From: Microbacterium sp. Root553
Lineage (GTDB): Bacteria > Actinomycetota > Actinomycetes > Actinomycetales > Microbacteriaceae
Direction of reading: 5' to 3'
NCBI RefSeq assembly: GCF_001426995.1
Contig: NZ_LMFY01000001.1
Span: forward strand, 2,599,471-2,663,470
DNA length: 64,000 bases
Under the pieces are notes generated by a model, which was not told the origin of the DNA, ran no database searches, and was given only the letters and a program-made list of their open reading frames with translations. The translations under genes were made by a program, and so were the position numbers. Shown one piece after another: positions 16,289-24,624 of this stretch (position 1 is the first letter of the stretch; every line of letters starts with the position of its first letter).

Positions 16289-17179
16289 TCAGAGCGCGGA
16301 GTCGACCGCCTGCCGCGCCGTGCGGTGCGTGAACTCGAACCCCGACGCCTCCAGCACCGTCGGACGCACGTCGGCATCGGAGAGCAGCAGCGAGTCGGCG
16401 GCCTCCGTGCTCAGCGCCAGCCGCAGCGCGAAGGAGGGAGCGGGCACCCAGAACGGCCTGTGCATCTTCTCGGCCAGCGCCCGGCCGATGTCGTTCGCCG
16501 AGGCCGGCGTGGGTCCGGTGAAGTTCACGGGACCTTCGAGGCCCGCGTCGATCACGTGACGGATGCCGCGGACCTCGTCGTCGAGCGAGATCCAGGGCCA
16601 GATCTGACGACCGGGACCGATCGGACCCGCGAGTCCGAACCGGGTGAGCTGGATCAGCGGCTTCAGCACCCCTCGGCGGTGGATGATCGGTGCCGTTCGC
16701 AGCAGCGACACCCTCGTGTGCTCCCCCGCCCGCCGCGCCTCCTGTTCCCAGCGGACGCAGAGCTGAGCGAGGAAGGTGTCGCCGGGAAGCGAGTCCTCGG
16801 TCAGCGTCTCACCGGGCGCGGAGCCGTAGTATCCGACCGCGGATGCCGAGACGAGCGCCGGAGCCGCGTCTCTGAGCGCGCGCACCGCCGTCGCGATCGT
16901 GCGCGTCGTCGTCAGCCGGGACTCGACGAGTTCCCGCCGGTAGCCCCGCGTCCAGGGAAGCCGACCGACGCTGGCGCCGCCGAGCGCGACCACGGCATCC
17001 GCTCCGTCGAGCACATCGGGATCGAGCTCCCGCTCGCCCGGCGCCCACTGCACCTCGGTGGACACCCGGGGCGGGCGCCGCACCAGCGTCGTCACGTCGA
17101 TGCCGTCGGCTCTCAGCGACGACGCGAGCGCCGTGCCGATCAGGCCCGATGCTCCGCTGATCACGATGCGCTGCGCCAT
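16289..17179 (-). CDS. TIGR01777-family NAD-dependent epimerase (YfcH/SDR39U1-like)
   Basis: 296-residue atypical short-chain dehydrogenase. GASGLIGTAL (9-18) is the dinucleotide loop. The substrate region carries SASAVGYYG in place of the full SDR triad. The C-terminal DUF1731 segment is recognisable by VPAPSFALRLAL and RPTVLEASGFEF. The reaction is unknown in bacteria; the mitochondrial homologue has been linked to mitochondrial function only. The ATG at 17179 is preceded by GGGGAG. Confidence 0.88.
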   Translation of the reverse strand: MAQRIVISGASGLIGTALASSLRADGIDVTTLVRRPPRVSTEVQWAPGERELDPDVLDGADAVVALGGASVGRLPWTRGYRRELVESRLTTTRTIATAVRALRDAAPALVSASAVGYYGSAPGETLTEDSLPGDTFLAQLCVRWEQEARRAGEHTRVSLLRTAPIIHRRGVLKPLIQLTRFGLAGPIGPGRQIWPWISLDDEVRGIRHVIDAGLEGPVNFTGPTPASANDIGRALAEKMHRPFWVPAPSFALRLALSTEAADSLLLSDADVRPTVLEASGFEFTHRTARQAVDSAL

Positions 17180-17266
17180 ACGAGCTCCCCTGTCCGACTG
17201 CCGTCGACGACCGTCCCCGAGATTCTGTCATGCCGGTTGCGCTTCGGCGATGTCGGCGCCCCCGCG

Positions 17267-17272
17267 TAGGTT
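17267..17272 (+). promoter_or_regulatory. -10 box for leaderless zinc-ribbon nuclease-like gene
   Basis: TAGGTT ends 6 bases before the GTG at 17279. The region between this gene and the divergent epimerase is only 99 bp. Confidence 0.45.
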
Positions 17273-17278
17273 CCGAGC

Positions 17279-18106
17279 GTGCCTGATTCCGTGCCGACGT
17301 GGTGGGCGAGACGTCAGTTCTCGCGCGGACTCGACGTGCCCTACGAGAAGGGAACCTACCGCGCCGGGTGGGCCGCCTACCCGGAGCTCATCCGCCAGTA
17401 CCATCCCGAGCTCAATCACGGCATCGCGCTCTCGCAGGTGCCCCTCGCCGCCGACGTGCTGCTGTGCTGGGAGTGCCGCGTCGGACACCGCTTCGCCGCG
17501 ACACCCACCGAACAGCGCGAGCGGCCGGGACGGGTCCGACGCCAGTCCGCATGGTGTCCGGAGTGCTCCTCGCTCGCCCGCCCCCAGCCGGTGGTCCTCG
17601 GCGAGGCCCGCGCGATTCCCCGTCGCGCCCGCACGCCCTCGACCCTGTGCGGCAAGACACCCGACCTCCCGACCGGCGAGGCGTTCGCGAGCGTGTGCGC
17701 GCCGACGCCGGCGTCGGCATCCGAAGCGAGGCTCCGCGCAGCGCTGCATGAGCGTCTCACCTTCGCCGCCGGTTTCAACGCGGTAAAGGTGTCGCGCCCG
17801 TTCTTCCGGCACACCGAGGTGTGGCCCGACATCCTCCTGTCCGAGCTGCGAGTCGCCATCGAGTACGACACGGTCGGGCGTCACGGGCTCGAGCACGTCG
17901 GACGACGACAGGAGGCCGACGAGCGCAAGGACCGCGCGCTCCGGGCTGCGGGTTGGGAGGTCATCCGCATCCGCACGGGTGCCCTGGAGCCGATCGGACC
18001 GCACGATCTGCCGATGTCCGGCATCGGCCGGCGGGGCGTCGACCGGATCGTGGACGAGCTCCGCGAGATCCGCGGGTCACTCCTCGTCGACGCCTACCTC
18101 GTCTGA
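17279..18106 (+). CDS. Zinc-ribbon protein with Vsr/PD-(D/E)xK-like nuclease domain
   Basis: 275 residues in two parts. The first holds a treble-clef-like zinc ribbon (CWECRVGHRF at about 61-70, CPEC at about 95-98) of the sort repeated in actinobacterial zinc-ribbon proteins. The second (about 155-250) has the order TEVWPDILL, RVAIEYD, then ERKDRALRAAGWEVIRIR, which resembles the Vsr/DUF559 restriction-endonuclease core: an Asp, an acidic strand, then Lys on a helix before the last strand. Catalysis is inferred, not proven. No methylase or partner gene is adjacent. GTG start with a leaderless -10 box. Confidence 0.6.
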   Translation: MPDSVPTWWARRQFSRGLDVPYEKGTYRAGWAAYPELIRQYHPELNHGIALSQVPLAADVLLCWECRVGHRFAATPTEQRERPGRVRRQSAWCPECSSLARPQPVVLGEARAIPRRARTPSTLCGKTPDLPTGEAFASVCAPTPASASEARLRAALHERLTFAAGFNAVKVSRPFFRHTEVWPDILLSELRVAIEYDTVGRHGLEHVGRRQEADERKDRALRAAGWEVIRIRTGALEPIGPHDLPMSGIGRRGVDRIVDELREIRGSLLVDAYLV

Positions 18107-18474
18107 GGGAAGGAGTCGGGCCGCTCGGCGACGGCATCCCACTCCGAACGGAGGAAGCGGGCCTCACCCGCCGCGACGATCTGCGCGTTGTCGTTCGGCC
18201 CCACCTCCGGCCGCATCGTCAGCCCGTCGACCGTGAGGCTGGGGATGCTCCGTCTGATGCACTCGATGCTGCCGCGCACGAGCAGATCGGCCGTCTGCTC
18301 CGGCGTCGTCGCCGTGGCGATCACGGCATCGTCGTGCGCGATGATCACGGCCTGCCAGATCGGCGTGCGCGCCTCGGGGTCCAGCGTGTACTGCATCAGC
18401 CCCTGCGGTGCCGCCTCGACGACCACGATGATCCCGCCGACGATCGGCTGCTCGCCCCGCTCGTGTACACCCAT
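18094..18474 (-). CDS. Conserved hypothetical protein
   Basis: 126-residue soluble protein with no motif I recognise. It has a beta-rich N-terminus (IVGGIIVVVEAAPQG), then PIWQAVIIAHDDAVIATATTPEQTADLLVRGSIECI, and an acidic, Pro-containing C-terminus. Its 3' end overlaps the convergent nuclease-like gene by 13 bp. ATG 18474 lacks a clear Shine-Dalgarno sequence. GC-rich third positions support it as coding. The upstream 133 bp also contain the promoter of the divergent AAA ATPase. Confidence 0.55.
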   Translation of the reverse strand: MGVHERGEQPIVGGIIVVVEAAPQGLMQYTLDPEARTPIWQAVIIAHDDAVIATATTPEQTADLLVRGSIECIRRSIPSLTVDGLTMRPEVGPNDNAQIVAAGEARFLRSEWDAVAERPDSFPQTR

Positions 18475-18551
18475 GCCCCGGTTCCCCTGACCCGAGCGTC
18501 CCCACGCCCGTCGTGCGAACAGGCTACTGCGGAAACTGCTCTCCCGATCGC

Positions 18552-18579
18552 CTTACGGTCCGTCGATCCCAACCGATAT
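18552..18579 (+). promoter_or_regulatory. Possible sigma-28-type promoter of the AAA ATPase gene
   Basis: CTTAC (18552-18556), then 17 bases, then CGATAT (18574-18579). This matches the core of the flagellar motif (GTTAC-N17/18-CGATAG) with one mismatch in each box but lacks the GTCG that precedes CGATAG at the flagellar sites. The gene start is 29 bases farther on. Confidence 0.35.
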
Positions 18580-18607
18580 ACACAACGGGGAGCGAAGGAG
18601 GAGGACT

Positions 18608-19696
18608 GTGACCAGCACCTACATCGAGACGGGTGGGCACGTGCGCGTCTACGACGACGCCGTCCGCACGCACCTGGAGTTCCCCCTCGGCACCTACCGG
18701 GTGCACTTCACCTCGAAAGAGGGATTCAGCCTGATCAAGATCGACGACCTCACCGTCGGCACCGAGCGGGTGTACGGAGGCCGCGACAGGAAGGTCGACA
18801 AGATCTTCCGCTCCTACGCGCTCAGCGACCGCAGTCTCGGCGTGATGCTCTCGGGCGACAAGGGGATCGGCAAGACACTGTTCCTGCGCATGGTCGCCGA
18901 AGAGGCCAGAGAGCTATGTCTGCCGGTGGTCATCGTCTCGGAGGACAACGACGGCATCGTCGAGTTCCTGGAGAGCCTGGACGAGTGCCTCATCATCTTC
19001 GACGAGTTCGAGAAGACCTTCCCCGCAGGCCGTCGCGGATCCGCCGACGGCACCAACCGTCAGAATCAGTTCCTGCCCCTGTTCGACGGGCTCTCCTCGG
19101 TCAAGCGTCTCTACTGCGTCACGGTGAACGACATCGCCGACGTCAGCACCTACATCGTCAATCGCCCCGGCCGATTCCACTACCACATGCGGTTCGAGTA
19201 CCCGGGCCCCGACGAGGTGCGCCAGTACCTGATCGACCAGGCGCCGCGGGCCCACCGCGACGAGATCGAGAACGTCGCGCTTTTCTCGCGACGGGCCCGG
19301 TTGAACTACGACCACCTGCGGGCGATCGCCTTCGAACTCGACCAGCCGGACACGCTCTTCGCCGAGATCGTGGAGGACCTCAACATCAAGGCGGTGGAGC
19401 CGAGCACGTACCGCATCGAGGCCAGGTTCCCCGACGGCAAGGTGTGGGCGGAGGAGGTCGAGATGAACCTCTTCGAACGCGGCGACGTCGCACGCACGTT
19501 CGAGCTCCGCAACGCGAACCGCTCGATGTTCGCGACCTTCGTGCCGCGGGACCTCCTCTTCGAGGCGGACGGCGGCATCTTCGTGCCCATCCACAAGCTC
19601 GAGCTGATCGACGACGAGGACGAGCAGCCCGAGGTGTACCCGACGACGGTGGCGCTGATCCTCGTGGGGCAGCCGGCCTACGGGTTCGGATTCTGA
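18608..19696 (+). CDS. AAA family ATPase, phage-like, unknown role
   Basis: 362 residues. The Walker A motif is SGDKGIGKT (82-90), the Walker B LIIFDE (128-133), sensor-1 Asn174 in CVTVND, and an arginine-finger-like NRPGRFHY (185-192). Residues 1-70 form a beta-rich N-terminal domain and 240-362 a second beta-rich domain with VRQ, YRIEARFPDG and PIHKLEL strands. The ATPase core most resembles single-copy AAA proteins of actinophages and Bacillus phages, not FlhF, FlgM or a flagellar ATPase. No phage genes surround it. A strong AAGGAGGAGG precedes the GTG start. A flagellar-type promoter candidate and an adjacent sigma factor gene are the only context. Confidence 0.75.
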   Translation: MTSTYIETGGHVRVYDDAVRTHLEFPLGTYRVHFTSKEGFSLIKIDDLTVGTERVYGGRDRKVDKIFRSYALSDRSLGVMLSGDKGIGKTLFLRMVAEEARELCLPVVIVSEDNDGIVEFLESLDECLIIFDEFEKTFPAGRRGSADGTNRQNQFLPLFDGLSSVKRLYCVTVNDIADVSTYIVNRPGRFHYHMRFEYPGPDEVRQYLIDQAPRAHRDEIENVALFSRRARLNYDHLRAIAFELDQPDTLFAEIVEDLNIKAVEPSTYRIEARFPDGKVWAEEVEMNLFERGDVARTFELRNANRSMFATFVPRDLLFEADGGIFVPIHKLELIDDEDEQPEVYPTTVALILVGQPAYGFGF

Positions 19697-19732
19697 CGGT
19701 CGTCCGACCCGGATGCCGGGCGGCGGCGACCT

Positions 19733-20578
19733 TCAGGCGCTGACGGCGTGCGACACCACTGCGCGGGTGAATCGCCGTCCGCCCGCGACGACCCGGTCGA
19801 CGTAGGCGTCACAGGTCGATGTGGACGAGCGCGACGCGGTCTGCGCCTCGTGCCGAGATGCATCGGTGTCGGGCCGTGGCGGGTGGGCGTCGTAGCGCGG
19901 CGTATCGGCGTCATGCCGTTCGAGTGCGTCCCTGAGCATCCGCACCGCCGCCGCTCGCTGCTGCGAGACGGCAGCATGCGAGACCCCCAGCTCGTGGGCG
20001 ATCTCGGTGACCGTGCGATCCTCGAAGTAGACCGCCCGCACGATCAGCCGTTTGCGCTCGGGCAGCGCGTCGACGGCGCGCCGGAGGAACTCGTCCCGCT
20101 CCGCGGCGATGACGAGCTCCTCCGGCAGGTACCCCGTCCAGACGATCTCGGGAGCGTTCGGCGCATCGAGGCTGGTGAGCATCAGCTCCGCGTCGGCGAG
20201 CCCCTCTCTGACGTCGTCCGTGGCCACGCCCATCGCCGCGGCGATCTCGCCGACCGATGGCATCCGACCCAGCGCGGCGGCGAGAGCCTGCCGCACCCTG
20301 GTGGTCTCCTTGGCGTGCGCCCGCACAGCACGCGGTGCCCAGTCCATGGCCCTCAGCTCGTCCTTCAGTGCCCAGTCGACCCGGCCGCGGGCGAAGGCTC
20401 CGAAGGGGACGCCGAGACCGGCATCGAACTTCTCCGCGGCCCGCACCAGTGCGAACGCTCCGGCCGCGGCGAGATCCTCTCGGGACACCTGCGTGAGGCG
20501 AGCGGCGATGCGGGCTGTCGCCGCACCGACGATGTGCAGGTGATCGACCACGAGCTGATTACGCGCACGCATCGTCAT
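19733..20578 (-). CDS. FliA/WhiG-type sigma-70 family factor (copy 1)
   Basis: 281 residues. Region 2 contains REDLAAAGAFALVRAAEKFD and GVPFGAFARGRVDWALKDELR, the arrangement seen in FliA, WhiG and SigF-type factors. Region 3 includes GRMPSVGEIAAAMG. Region 4 (LPERKRLIVRAVYFEDRTVTEIAHELGVSHAAVSQ) is a complete helix-turn-helix. The last ~60 residues (from DADTPRYDAHPP) are an unusual Pro/His/Asp-rich tail. It precedes no flagellar gene directly but lies 1.5 kb from fliW; a second such factor sits at the other end of the flagellar block. Start ATG 20578 (a second ATG is two codons downstream). Confidence 0.85.
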   Translation of the reverse strand: MTMRARNQLVVDHLHIVGAATARIAARLTQVSREDLAAAGAFALVRAAEKFDAGLGVPFGAFARGRVDWALKDELRAMDWAPRAVRAHAKETTRVRQALAAALGRMPSVGEIAAAMGVATDDVREGLADAELMLTSLDAPNAPEIVWTGYLPEELVIAAERDEFLRRAVDALPERKRLIVRAVYFEDRTVTEIAHELGVSHAAVSQQRAAAVRMLRDALERHDADTPRYDAHPPRPDTDASRHEAQTASRSSTSTCDAYVDRVVAGGRRFTRAVVSHAVSA

Positions 20579-20693
20579 GGGGGTTCCGTCTCTTCCACCG
20601 TAGGGGCGAGTCCTCCCCGATGACTCACAGCACGACCACTCCCCAGAGGTCAGGACTTCGTTTCTGACTACATGCTACGTCCGCGGAGGCACG

Positions 20694-20723
20694 AAAAAAC
20701 CCCGGAGGCCGAAACCGTCGGGG
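20694..20723 (-). terminator. Rho-independent terminator of the HU-like gene
   Basis: On the minus strand the stem CCCCG/CGGGG, with a mismatched inner part and TTTCGG loop, is followed by six T. It lies 28 bp past the stop of the HU-like gene and before the sigma factor gene, so the two are separate units. Confidence 0.8.
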
Positions 20724-20751
20724 ATTCTCGTTTACGTTCAGATAACGATGA

Positions 20752-21066
20752 CTAGTCGTTCACCTTGACGCGCCGGTTCACCTCACGCGTCGCGGAGAAC
20801 TTCAGGACCGTGTAGTCGTTGACCTCGGCGTCGCCCTCACCCTTCGCGAACTGCACGCGGTGCCCCTTGTGCGTCTGCGGATAGAACTTGCCGAAGTTGG
20901 TGAGCGTGACCGTGTTCCCGCGGCCCACGAGGTCGAGCAGTTCGTCGATCATCGCGTTGTAGGCGGTCTGCGCGGCCGGAACCGAGATGCCCCCGCGTCG
21001 CGCGAACCTCTGCACGAACTCCCGCTTGCTGACCCTGTTCGTCTCGAGCGTCCTTGATGTGCTCAT
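20752..21066 (-). CDS. HU/IHF-family DNA-binding protein
   Basis: 104-residue histone-like protein. It has the helical base VSKREFVQRFARRGGISVPAAQTAYNAM, the conserved VTLTNFGKF turn and a beta-arm region that reads YPQTHKGHRVQF rather than the standard R-x-GRNP-x-T arm tip. The arm is therefore diverged, and DNA bending by Pro intercalation is not expected; IHF-like or phage-type HU relatives show such changes. ATG 21066 follows GGGACGGATGAAGAC. A 7-bp hairpin lies in the leader (21090-21107). Possible role: nucleoid or local regulator next to the flagellar block. Confidence 0.8.
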   Translation of the reverse strand: MSTSRTLETNRVSKREFVQRFARRGGISVPAAQTAYNAMIDELLDLVGRGNTVTLTNFGKFYPQTHKGHRVQFAKGEGDAEVNDYTVLKFSATREVNRRVKVND

Positions 21067-21089
21067 GTCTTCATCCGTCCCATCGAATG

Positions 21090-21107
21090 TCGCTCGTCAC
21101 CGAGCGA
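21090..21107 (-). promoter_or_regulatory. Leader hairpin of the HU-like gene
   Basis: TCGCTCG-GTGA-CGAGCGA on the minus strand is a perfect 7-bp stem with a GNRA-type loop. It ends 23 bases before the start codon and just upstream of an ACGGAT that overlaps the presumed Shine-Dalgarno region. Confidence 0.4.
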
Positions 21108-21273
21108 TGTGCGCTGTACCCCTACCAGCCATCCACGGAACGCCCAGGCCCCACTCTTCTGCGCCGTCCCCTGGATCTGCCAGTACCCCAGCCTGTGCAC
21201 TCAGAGCGTAGACGATGTTCCTTGGTATATGCGGTGAATTCGCAAATATTCCGCGCAAGCGCGACGGGCGGCG

Positions 21274-21687
21274 TCAGGGAGCGAGCAGTGCGCGCACCGG
21301 ATACGCGGGGTCGTCGAGGATGATCTGGGTCGCGCGACCGGTGTCCAGATGGATGAGGACGGGCGCCTTGAGGTTGACGCGGATGCCCTCGGACGAGGGA
21401 TTCGCGATCACGAAGAGCGCGACCTCGGCATCGTCGGCGGCTCCGATCAGCGCGCGGGCATCCGCGGGGATGCTCGGGGCGTACCCGTAGGAGCCGGTGC
21501 GCGGATCGAGCAGGAACAGTCGCACATCGGCGTCGGCGGCCCTGAGCGCGTAGAGCCCGCTCCCCTCTCCGATCCGGGCCAGGGTGAACGCGGTATGCGG
21601 GGCGAGCCCGGGCATCGGCGAGACGAACTCCACCGCGCTGGTCGTCTCGACGGCAGCAGCGGGGGCGGGGGTGGCGGCAGCGGTCAT
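21274..21687 (-). CDS. fliW: Flagellar assembly factor FliW
   Basis: 137-residue FliW. In other bacteria it binds flagellin and, when free of it, sequesters CsrA. Recognised by AVEFVSPMPGLAPHTAFTLARIGEG, the LLDPRTGSYGYAPSIP loop and VNLKAPVLIHLDTGRATQIIL near the C-terminus. An Ala-rich N-terminal extension of about 15 residues precedes the domain. It is the last gene of flgN-flgK-flgL-fliW and overlaps flgL by 4 bp. Its mRNA leader lacks the paired ACGGA hairpins seen at other flagellar operons, which fits a gene that should not be repressed by CsrA. Confidence 0.92.
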   Translation of the reverse strand: MTAAATPAPAAAVETTSAVEFVSPMPGLAPHTAFTLARIGEGSGLYALRAADADVRLFLLDPRTGSYGYAPSIPADARALIGAADDAEVALFVIANPSSEGIRVNLKAPVLIHLDTGRATQIILDDPAYPVRALLAP

Positions 21688-22571
21688 CGCAGGAACTCCA
21701 GCAGGTTGGTCTGCAGCGACCGGGCGGTCACCTGCAGCGCGGATTGGAAGACGAGTTCGGCCGACTGCAGTCGCACCAGCACCTCGAGGCTGTCGACGTT
21801 CTCGACCTCGGCACGGCGAGCCTCGAGGTCGATGGACGTCGACAGGTTCTGCGACGCCGCACGCTCCAACTGCACCTGCCGCGCACCCGTCGCGCCTCGG
21901 GCGGCGACGAGACCGTCGAGTCGCGCGTCGATGTCCGCGAGTCGTGGTCCGACCTCGGCCCCGCTCCGGAGCTCCGCGGCGATGTCTCCGAGCATCGCGA
22001 ACACGCTGTTCGCGCCGTCCCCGAAAGCCTGCGCGCCGTCGGCGTCGACACGCACCGTCTCGTTGTCGCTGATCCGCCTGCGCACGCCGTCTCCCGGACT
22101 GCCGTTGAAGGTGAACGTCCCCGGGTCGAAGGCCGCTCCCGCATCGCTCGTCCCGGCGAAGACGCTGCGACCGAGGACGGTGGTGTTCGCCTTCGCCAGC
22201 AGCTCGGCGCTGATCGATTCGAGCTCCTGCGCGATCGACTCGCGGGCAGCCGGACTGAGCGCGCCGGAGTTCGCCCCCTGGGCGGTGAGGTCCCTGGCGC
22301 GGTTGAGCAGATCGACGCTCGCGCCGAGGGCCGTGTCCACCGTGGTGACCCACGCCATCCCGTCGCTCAGATTGCGGGAGTACTGCGCCACCCGCGATTG
22401 ATCGCCGTGCACGCCGAGCGTCGTGGCGGCGGCGGCCGGGTCCTCGCTGGGAGTCCGGAAGGCGCGCTGCGAGGCGGCCTGATTCTGCAGCCGATCGCGG
22501 TCGGCGAGGTTGGTCTGCAGCGTGCGCAGCGACTGCTGCGTCATGGTGCTGCTCGTGATGCGACCGATCAT
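21684..22571 (-). CDS. flgL: Flagellar hook-filament junction protein FlgL (HAP3)
   Basis: 295 residues. The N-terminal flagellin-like helices start MIGRITSSTMTQQSLRTLQTNLADRDRLQNQ, and the conserved PSEDPAAAATTL resembles the PSDDP of FlgL/flagellin. The central variable domain (about 150-200) is followed by the C-terminal helices ending LVFQSALQVTARSLQTNLLEFL. It joins the FlgK collar to the filament outside the cell and is exported by the flagellar type III apparatus. Between flgK (16 bp upstream) and fliW. Confidence 0.93.
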   Translation of the reverse strand: MIGRITSSTMTQQSLRTLQTNLADRDRLQNQAASQRAFRTPSEDPAAAATTLGVHGDQSRVAQYSRNLSDGMAWVTTVDTALGASVDLLNRARDLTAQGANSGALSPAARESIAQELESISAELLAKANTTVLGRSVFAGTSDAGAAFDPGTFTFNGSPGDGVRRRISDNETVRVDADGAQAFGDGANSVFAMLGDIAAELRSGAEVGPRLADIDARLDGLVAARGATGARQVQLERAASQNLSTSIDLEARRAEVENVDSLEVLVRLQSAELVFQSALQVTARSLQTNLLEFLR

Positions 22572-22587
22572 GTCACTCTCCCCAGAG

Positions 22588-23994
22588 TCAGCGGCCGACG
22601 AGGCCGGTGCGGTTGATCAGGATGTCCAGTGCCTCGTCGACGGCTGTCAGCACACGGGCCGCCGCCTGGTAGGCCGTCTGGTAGGTCAGGAGGTTGATCG
22701 TCTCCTCGTCGCCGTCGACCGACGCGTTCGACTGCTGCGCGGTGACCGCGGCGACAGCTCCCATGTCGGCGATGTCGGCGCGCTGCAGATCACCGGCGAC
22801 GCTCACGGCGAAGCCGGTGACGAAGCTCGACCACGTCGCGCTCGGTCCGGTCGTCGACGTCGCTAGAGCGCCGATGCGGTCGGCGACGGTCGTGTCCTTC
22901 GCCCCGGCACCCGGTGCCGCGAGTGCGAGGTCGGCGAGCCCGACGGGCACCACGCGCAGGCCGAGGGCCGCGGGGCCCGTCGCCGACAGCGCGAAGAAGT
23001 CGCCCCCGGGTGCGCCGGCCGACGTGACACCGGTGCGGTGGACGTCGTTGACGGCGGTCGCCAGGGCGGTCGCCGTGCGGTTGTACGCGGCGGCGACGCC
23101 TGCCAGCGTTCCCCCGTCTGCCGCGGGCGCCAGCGCACTGATCGTCCCGCCGACGAGTCCGCCGGTGACCGTCACCGGCACGCCGGGGCGGTCCGCCCAC
23201 GCGATGCCCACCCGTCCGCCGTCGGCCACGTCACGAGGGCCTGAAGCCACCAGCGACCTGCTGCTGTCGCCGGAGACGAGAGCGTTCCCGTCGACGCGCA
23301 GGGTCAGAGTGCCGTCGGCCTCGACGATGCCCGTCGCTCCGACCGCCGTGGACAGCTGCTGCGCGAGCACCGTGCGCTGATCCATCAGCTCGTTCGCGTT
23401 GCGTCCGGACTGCAGAGCCTCGCGGATCTGTCCGTTCAGCGCGGCGACCTGACCGGCGACGGCGTTCACGTCGGCGATCTGGCTGTCGACCTGACCGCGC
23501 AGGTCGCGCCACTGCGAGGCGATCGTGCCGTAGCCTGCGGCGATCTGACCGATGAGCACGCCGGCATTCGTGAGCACGACCTGTGCCGCCGCGGTGTCGG
23601 GGGTGTTGGCGAGATCGGACCATCCTGCCCAGAAACGGTCGAGGTTCGCCGCGAGCCCGTCCTTGGTGGGCTCGGCGAGGACGTCCTCGGCCTGGCTCGC
23701 GGCGGTGGCTCGCGCCACCCAGAACCCGGAGGTCGCGAGGGCGTCACGCACTCTGGCGTCGAGGATGTCGTCTCCGAGCCTGGCGATGCCGGTGACGCCC
23801 ACTCCCCCGCCGACGGCGAGACCCGACGGCCACAGTCCTGTCTGTCCGGGTGCCACGATCGACGTCTGGTCGACCCGCTGCCGCGTGTATCCCGGCGTGG
23901 TCTGGTTCGCGATGTTCTGACCTGTCACGGTCATCCCCGCGCGGGCGGCGCTGAGCGCCGATTGGGCGAGCCGGAGTCCTGCGAACGACGACAT
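22588..23994 (-). CDS. flgK: Flagellar hook-associated protein FlgK (HAP1)
   Basis: 468 residues. The N-terminal rod-type signature ALSAARAGMTVTGQNIANQTTPGYTRQRV and C-terminal LLTYQTAYQAAARVLTAVDEALDILIN match FlgK. The middle includes the FlgK-specific INGQIRE-like segment AALNGQIREALQSGRNANELMDQR. It forms the hook-proximal junction disc. ATG 23994 is used; longer frames upstream run across flgN. It starts 5 bp after flgN ends, in the order chaperone then client. Confidence 0.94.
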   Translation of the reverse strand: MSSFAGLRLAQSALSAARAGMTVTGQNIANQTTPGYTRQRVDQTSIVAPGQTGLWPSGLAVGGGVGVTGIARLGDDILDARVRDALATSGFWVARATAASQAEDVLAEPTKDGLAANLDRFWAGWSDLANTPDTAAAQVVLTNAGVLIGQIAAGYGTIASQWRDLRGQVDSQIADVNAVAGQVAALNGQIREALQSGRNANELMDQRTVLAQQLSTAVGATGIVEADGTLTLRVDGNALVSGDSSRSLVASGPRDVADGGRVGIAWADRPGVPVTVTGGLVGGTISALAPAADGGTLAGVAAAYNRTATALATAVNDVHRTGVTSAGAPGGDFFALSATGPAALGLRVVPVGLADLALAAPGAGAKDTTVADRIGALATSTTGPSATWSSFVTGFAVSVAGDLQRADIADMGAVAAVTAQQSNASVDGDEETINLLTYQTAYQAAARVLTAVDEALDILINRTGLVGR

Positions 23995-23999
23995 CGTCC

Positions 24000-24482
24000 T
24001 CACACCCTGGTGTCGAGCAGTCGGGCGTCGCCGTCGCGGACGACACCGCCCTGCGGGTCGTACTCGCCGGTGGGGACGCCGAGCCCGGCGATGGTCTCCT
24101 GGGTGATGCGGATCGCGGTGCGCAGACGCTGCTCGTTGACCTTCTTCATCTCGCCGATCTCGTCGGCGAGAGTGACCATGGCCGTGAGGTGTCCCGACAG
24201 GATCTCGCGCCAGGCATCGGTCGGCGCGGCATCGATCAGGTCCTGGAGCGTGGTCGCCTCGGGGACGCCCCACTCGTCGGCGACCGAGATGACCAGCGTG
24301 TCACGGGAGAGAGCGACCGTCGGCATGGCCGCGAGGACGCGCTCGATCTCGTTCGCCGCGTGGTGGATCCAGCGATTGCGTCCCGTCGCGAGCAGCATCT
24401 GCTGTTCGTCGAGCTTGAACAGCAGCACCTCCAGCAGGTCGCGCTCTCGCATCAGTTGCATGCTCAGGTCGTGAGCGGCCAC
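24000..24482 (-). CDS. flgN: FlgN-type flagellar export chaperone
   Basis: 160-residue mostly helical protein. The N-terminal RERDLLEVLLFKLDEQQMLLATGRNRWI and following helices to NEQRLRTAIRITQETI match the FlgN (PF05130) four-helix pattern. It escorts FlgK and FlgL to the export gate. GTG 24482 follows GAGGTGACC. First gene of the flgN-flgK-flgL-fliW operon, with a flagellar promoter about 60 bp upstream. Confidence 0.82.
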   Translation of the reverse strand: MAAHDLSMQLMRERDLLEVLLFKLDEQQMLLATGRNRWIHHAANEIERVLAAMPTVALSRDTLVISVADEWGVPEATTLQDLIDAAPTDAWREILSGHLTAMVTLADEIGEMKKVNEQRLRTAIRITQETIAGLGVPTGEYDPQGGVVRDGDARLLDTRV

Positions 24483-24540
24483 GATTGGTCACCTCGTCAT
24501 GTCGCGGTTTCCGCGAGGGGGAAGCCCGTCGCACGTCCGA

Positions 24541-24569
24541 CTATCGCGACAACCGGGAGCGCCAGTAAC
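24541..24569 (-). promoter_or_regulatory. Flagellar (sigma-28-type) promoter of flgN operon
   Basis: On the minus strand AGTTAC, then 18 bases ending GTCG, then CGATAG at 24546-24541. It shares the invariant GTCGCGATAGTC core with the flgB, fliP and flbD sites. The predicted start is near 24534, leaving a leader of about 52 nt without ACGGA-loop hairpins. Confidence 0.75.
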
Positions 24570-24624
24570 TCCGCAGAGGGGAGCGCGTGCGGCATCCGTG
24601 GTTCGCGCTGTGCCTTGCTCGCGC

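Noticed and set aside
18608..19696. AAA ATPase as evidence of a prophage
   Set aside because: No integrase, capsid, tail, lysis or att-like repeats nearby, and base composition matches its neighbours.
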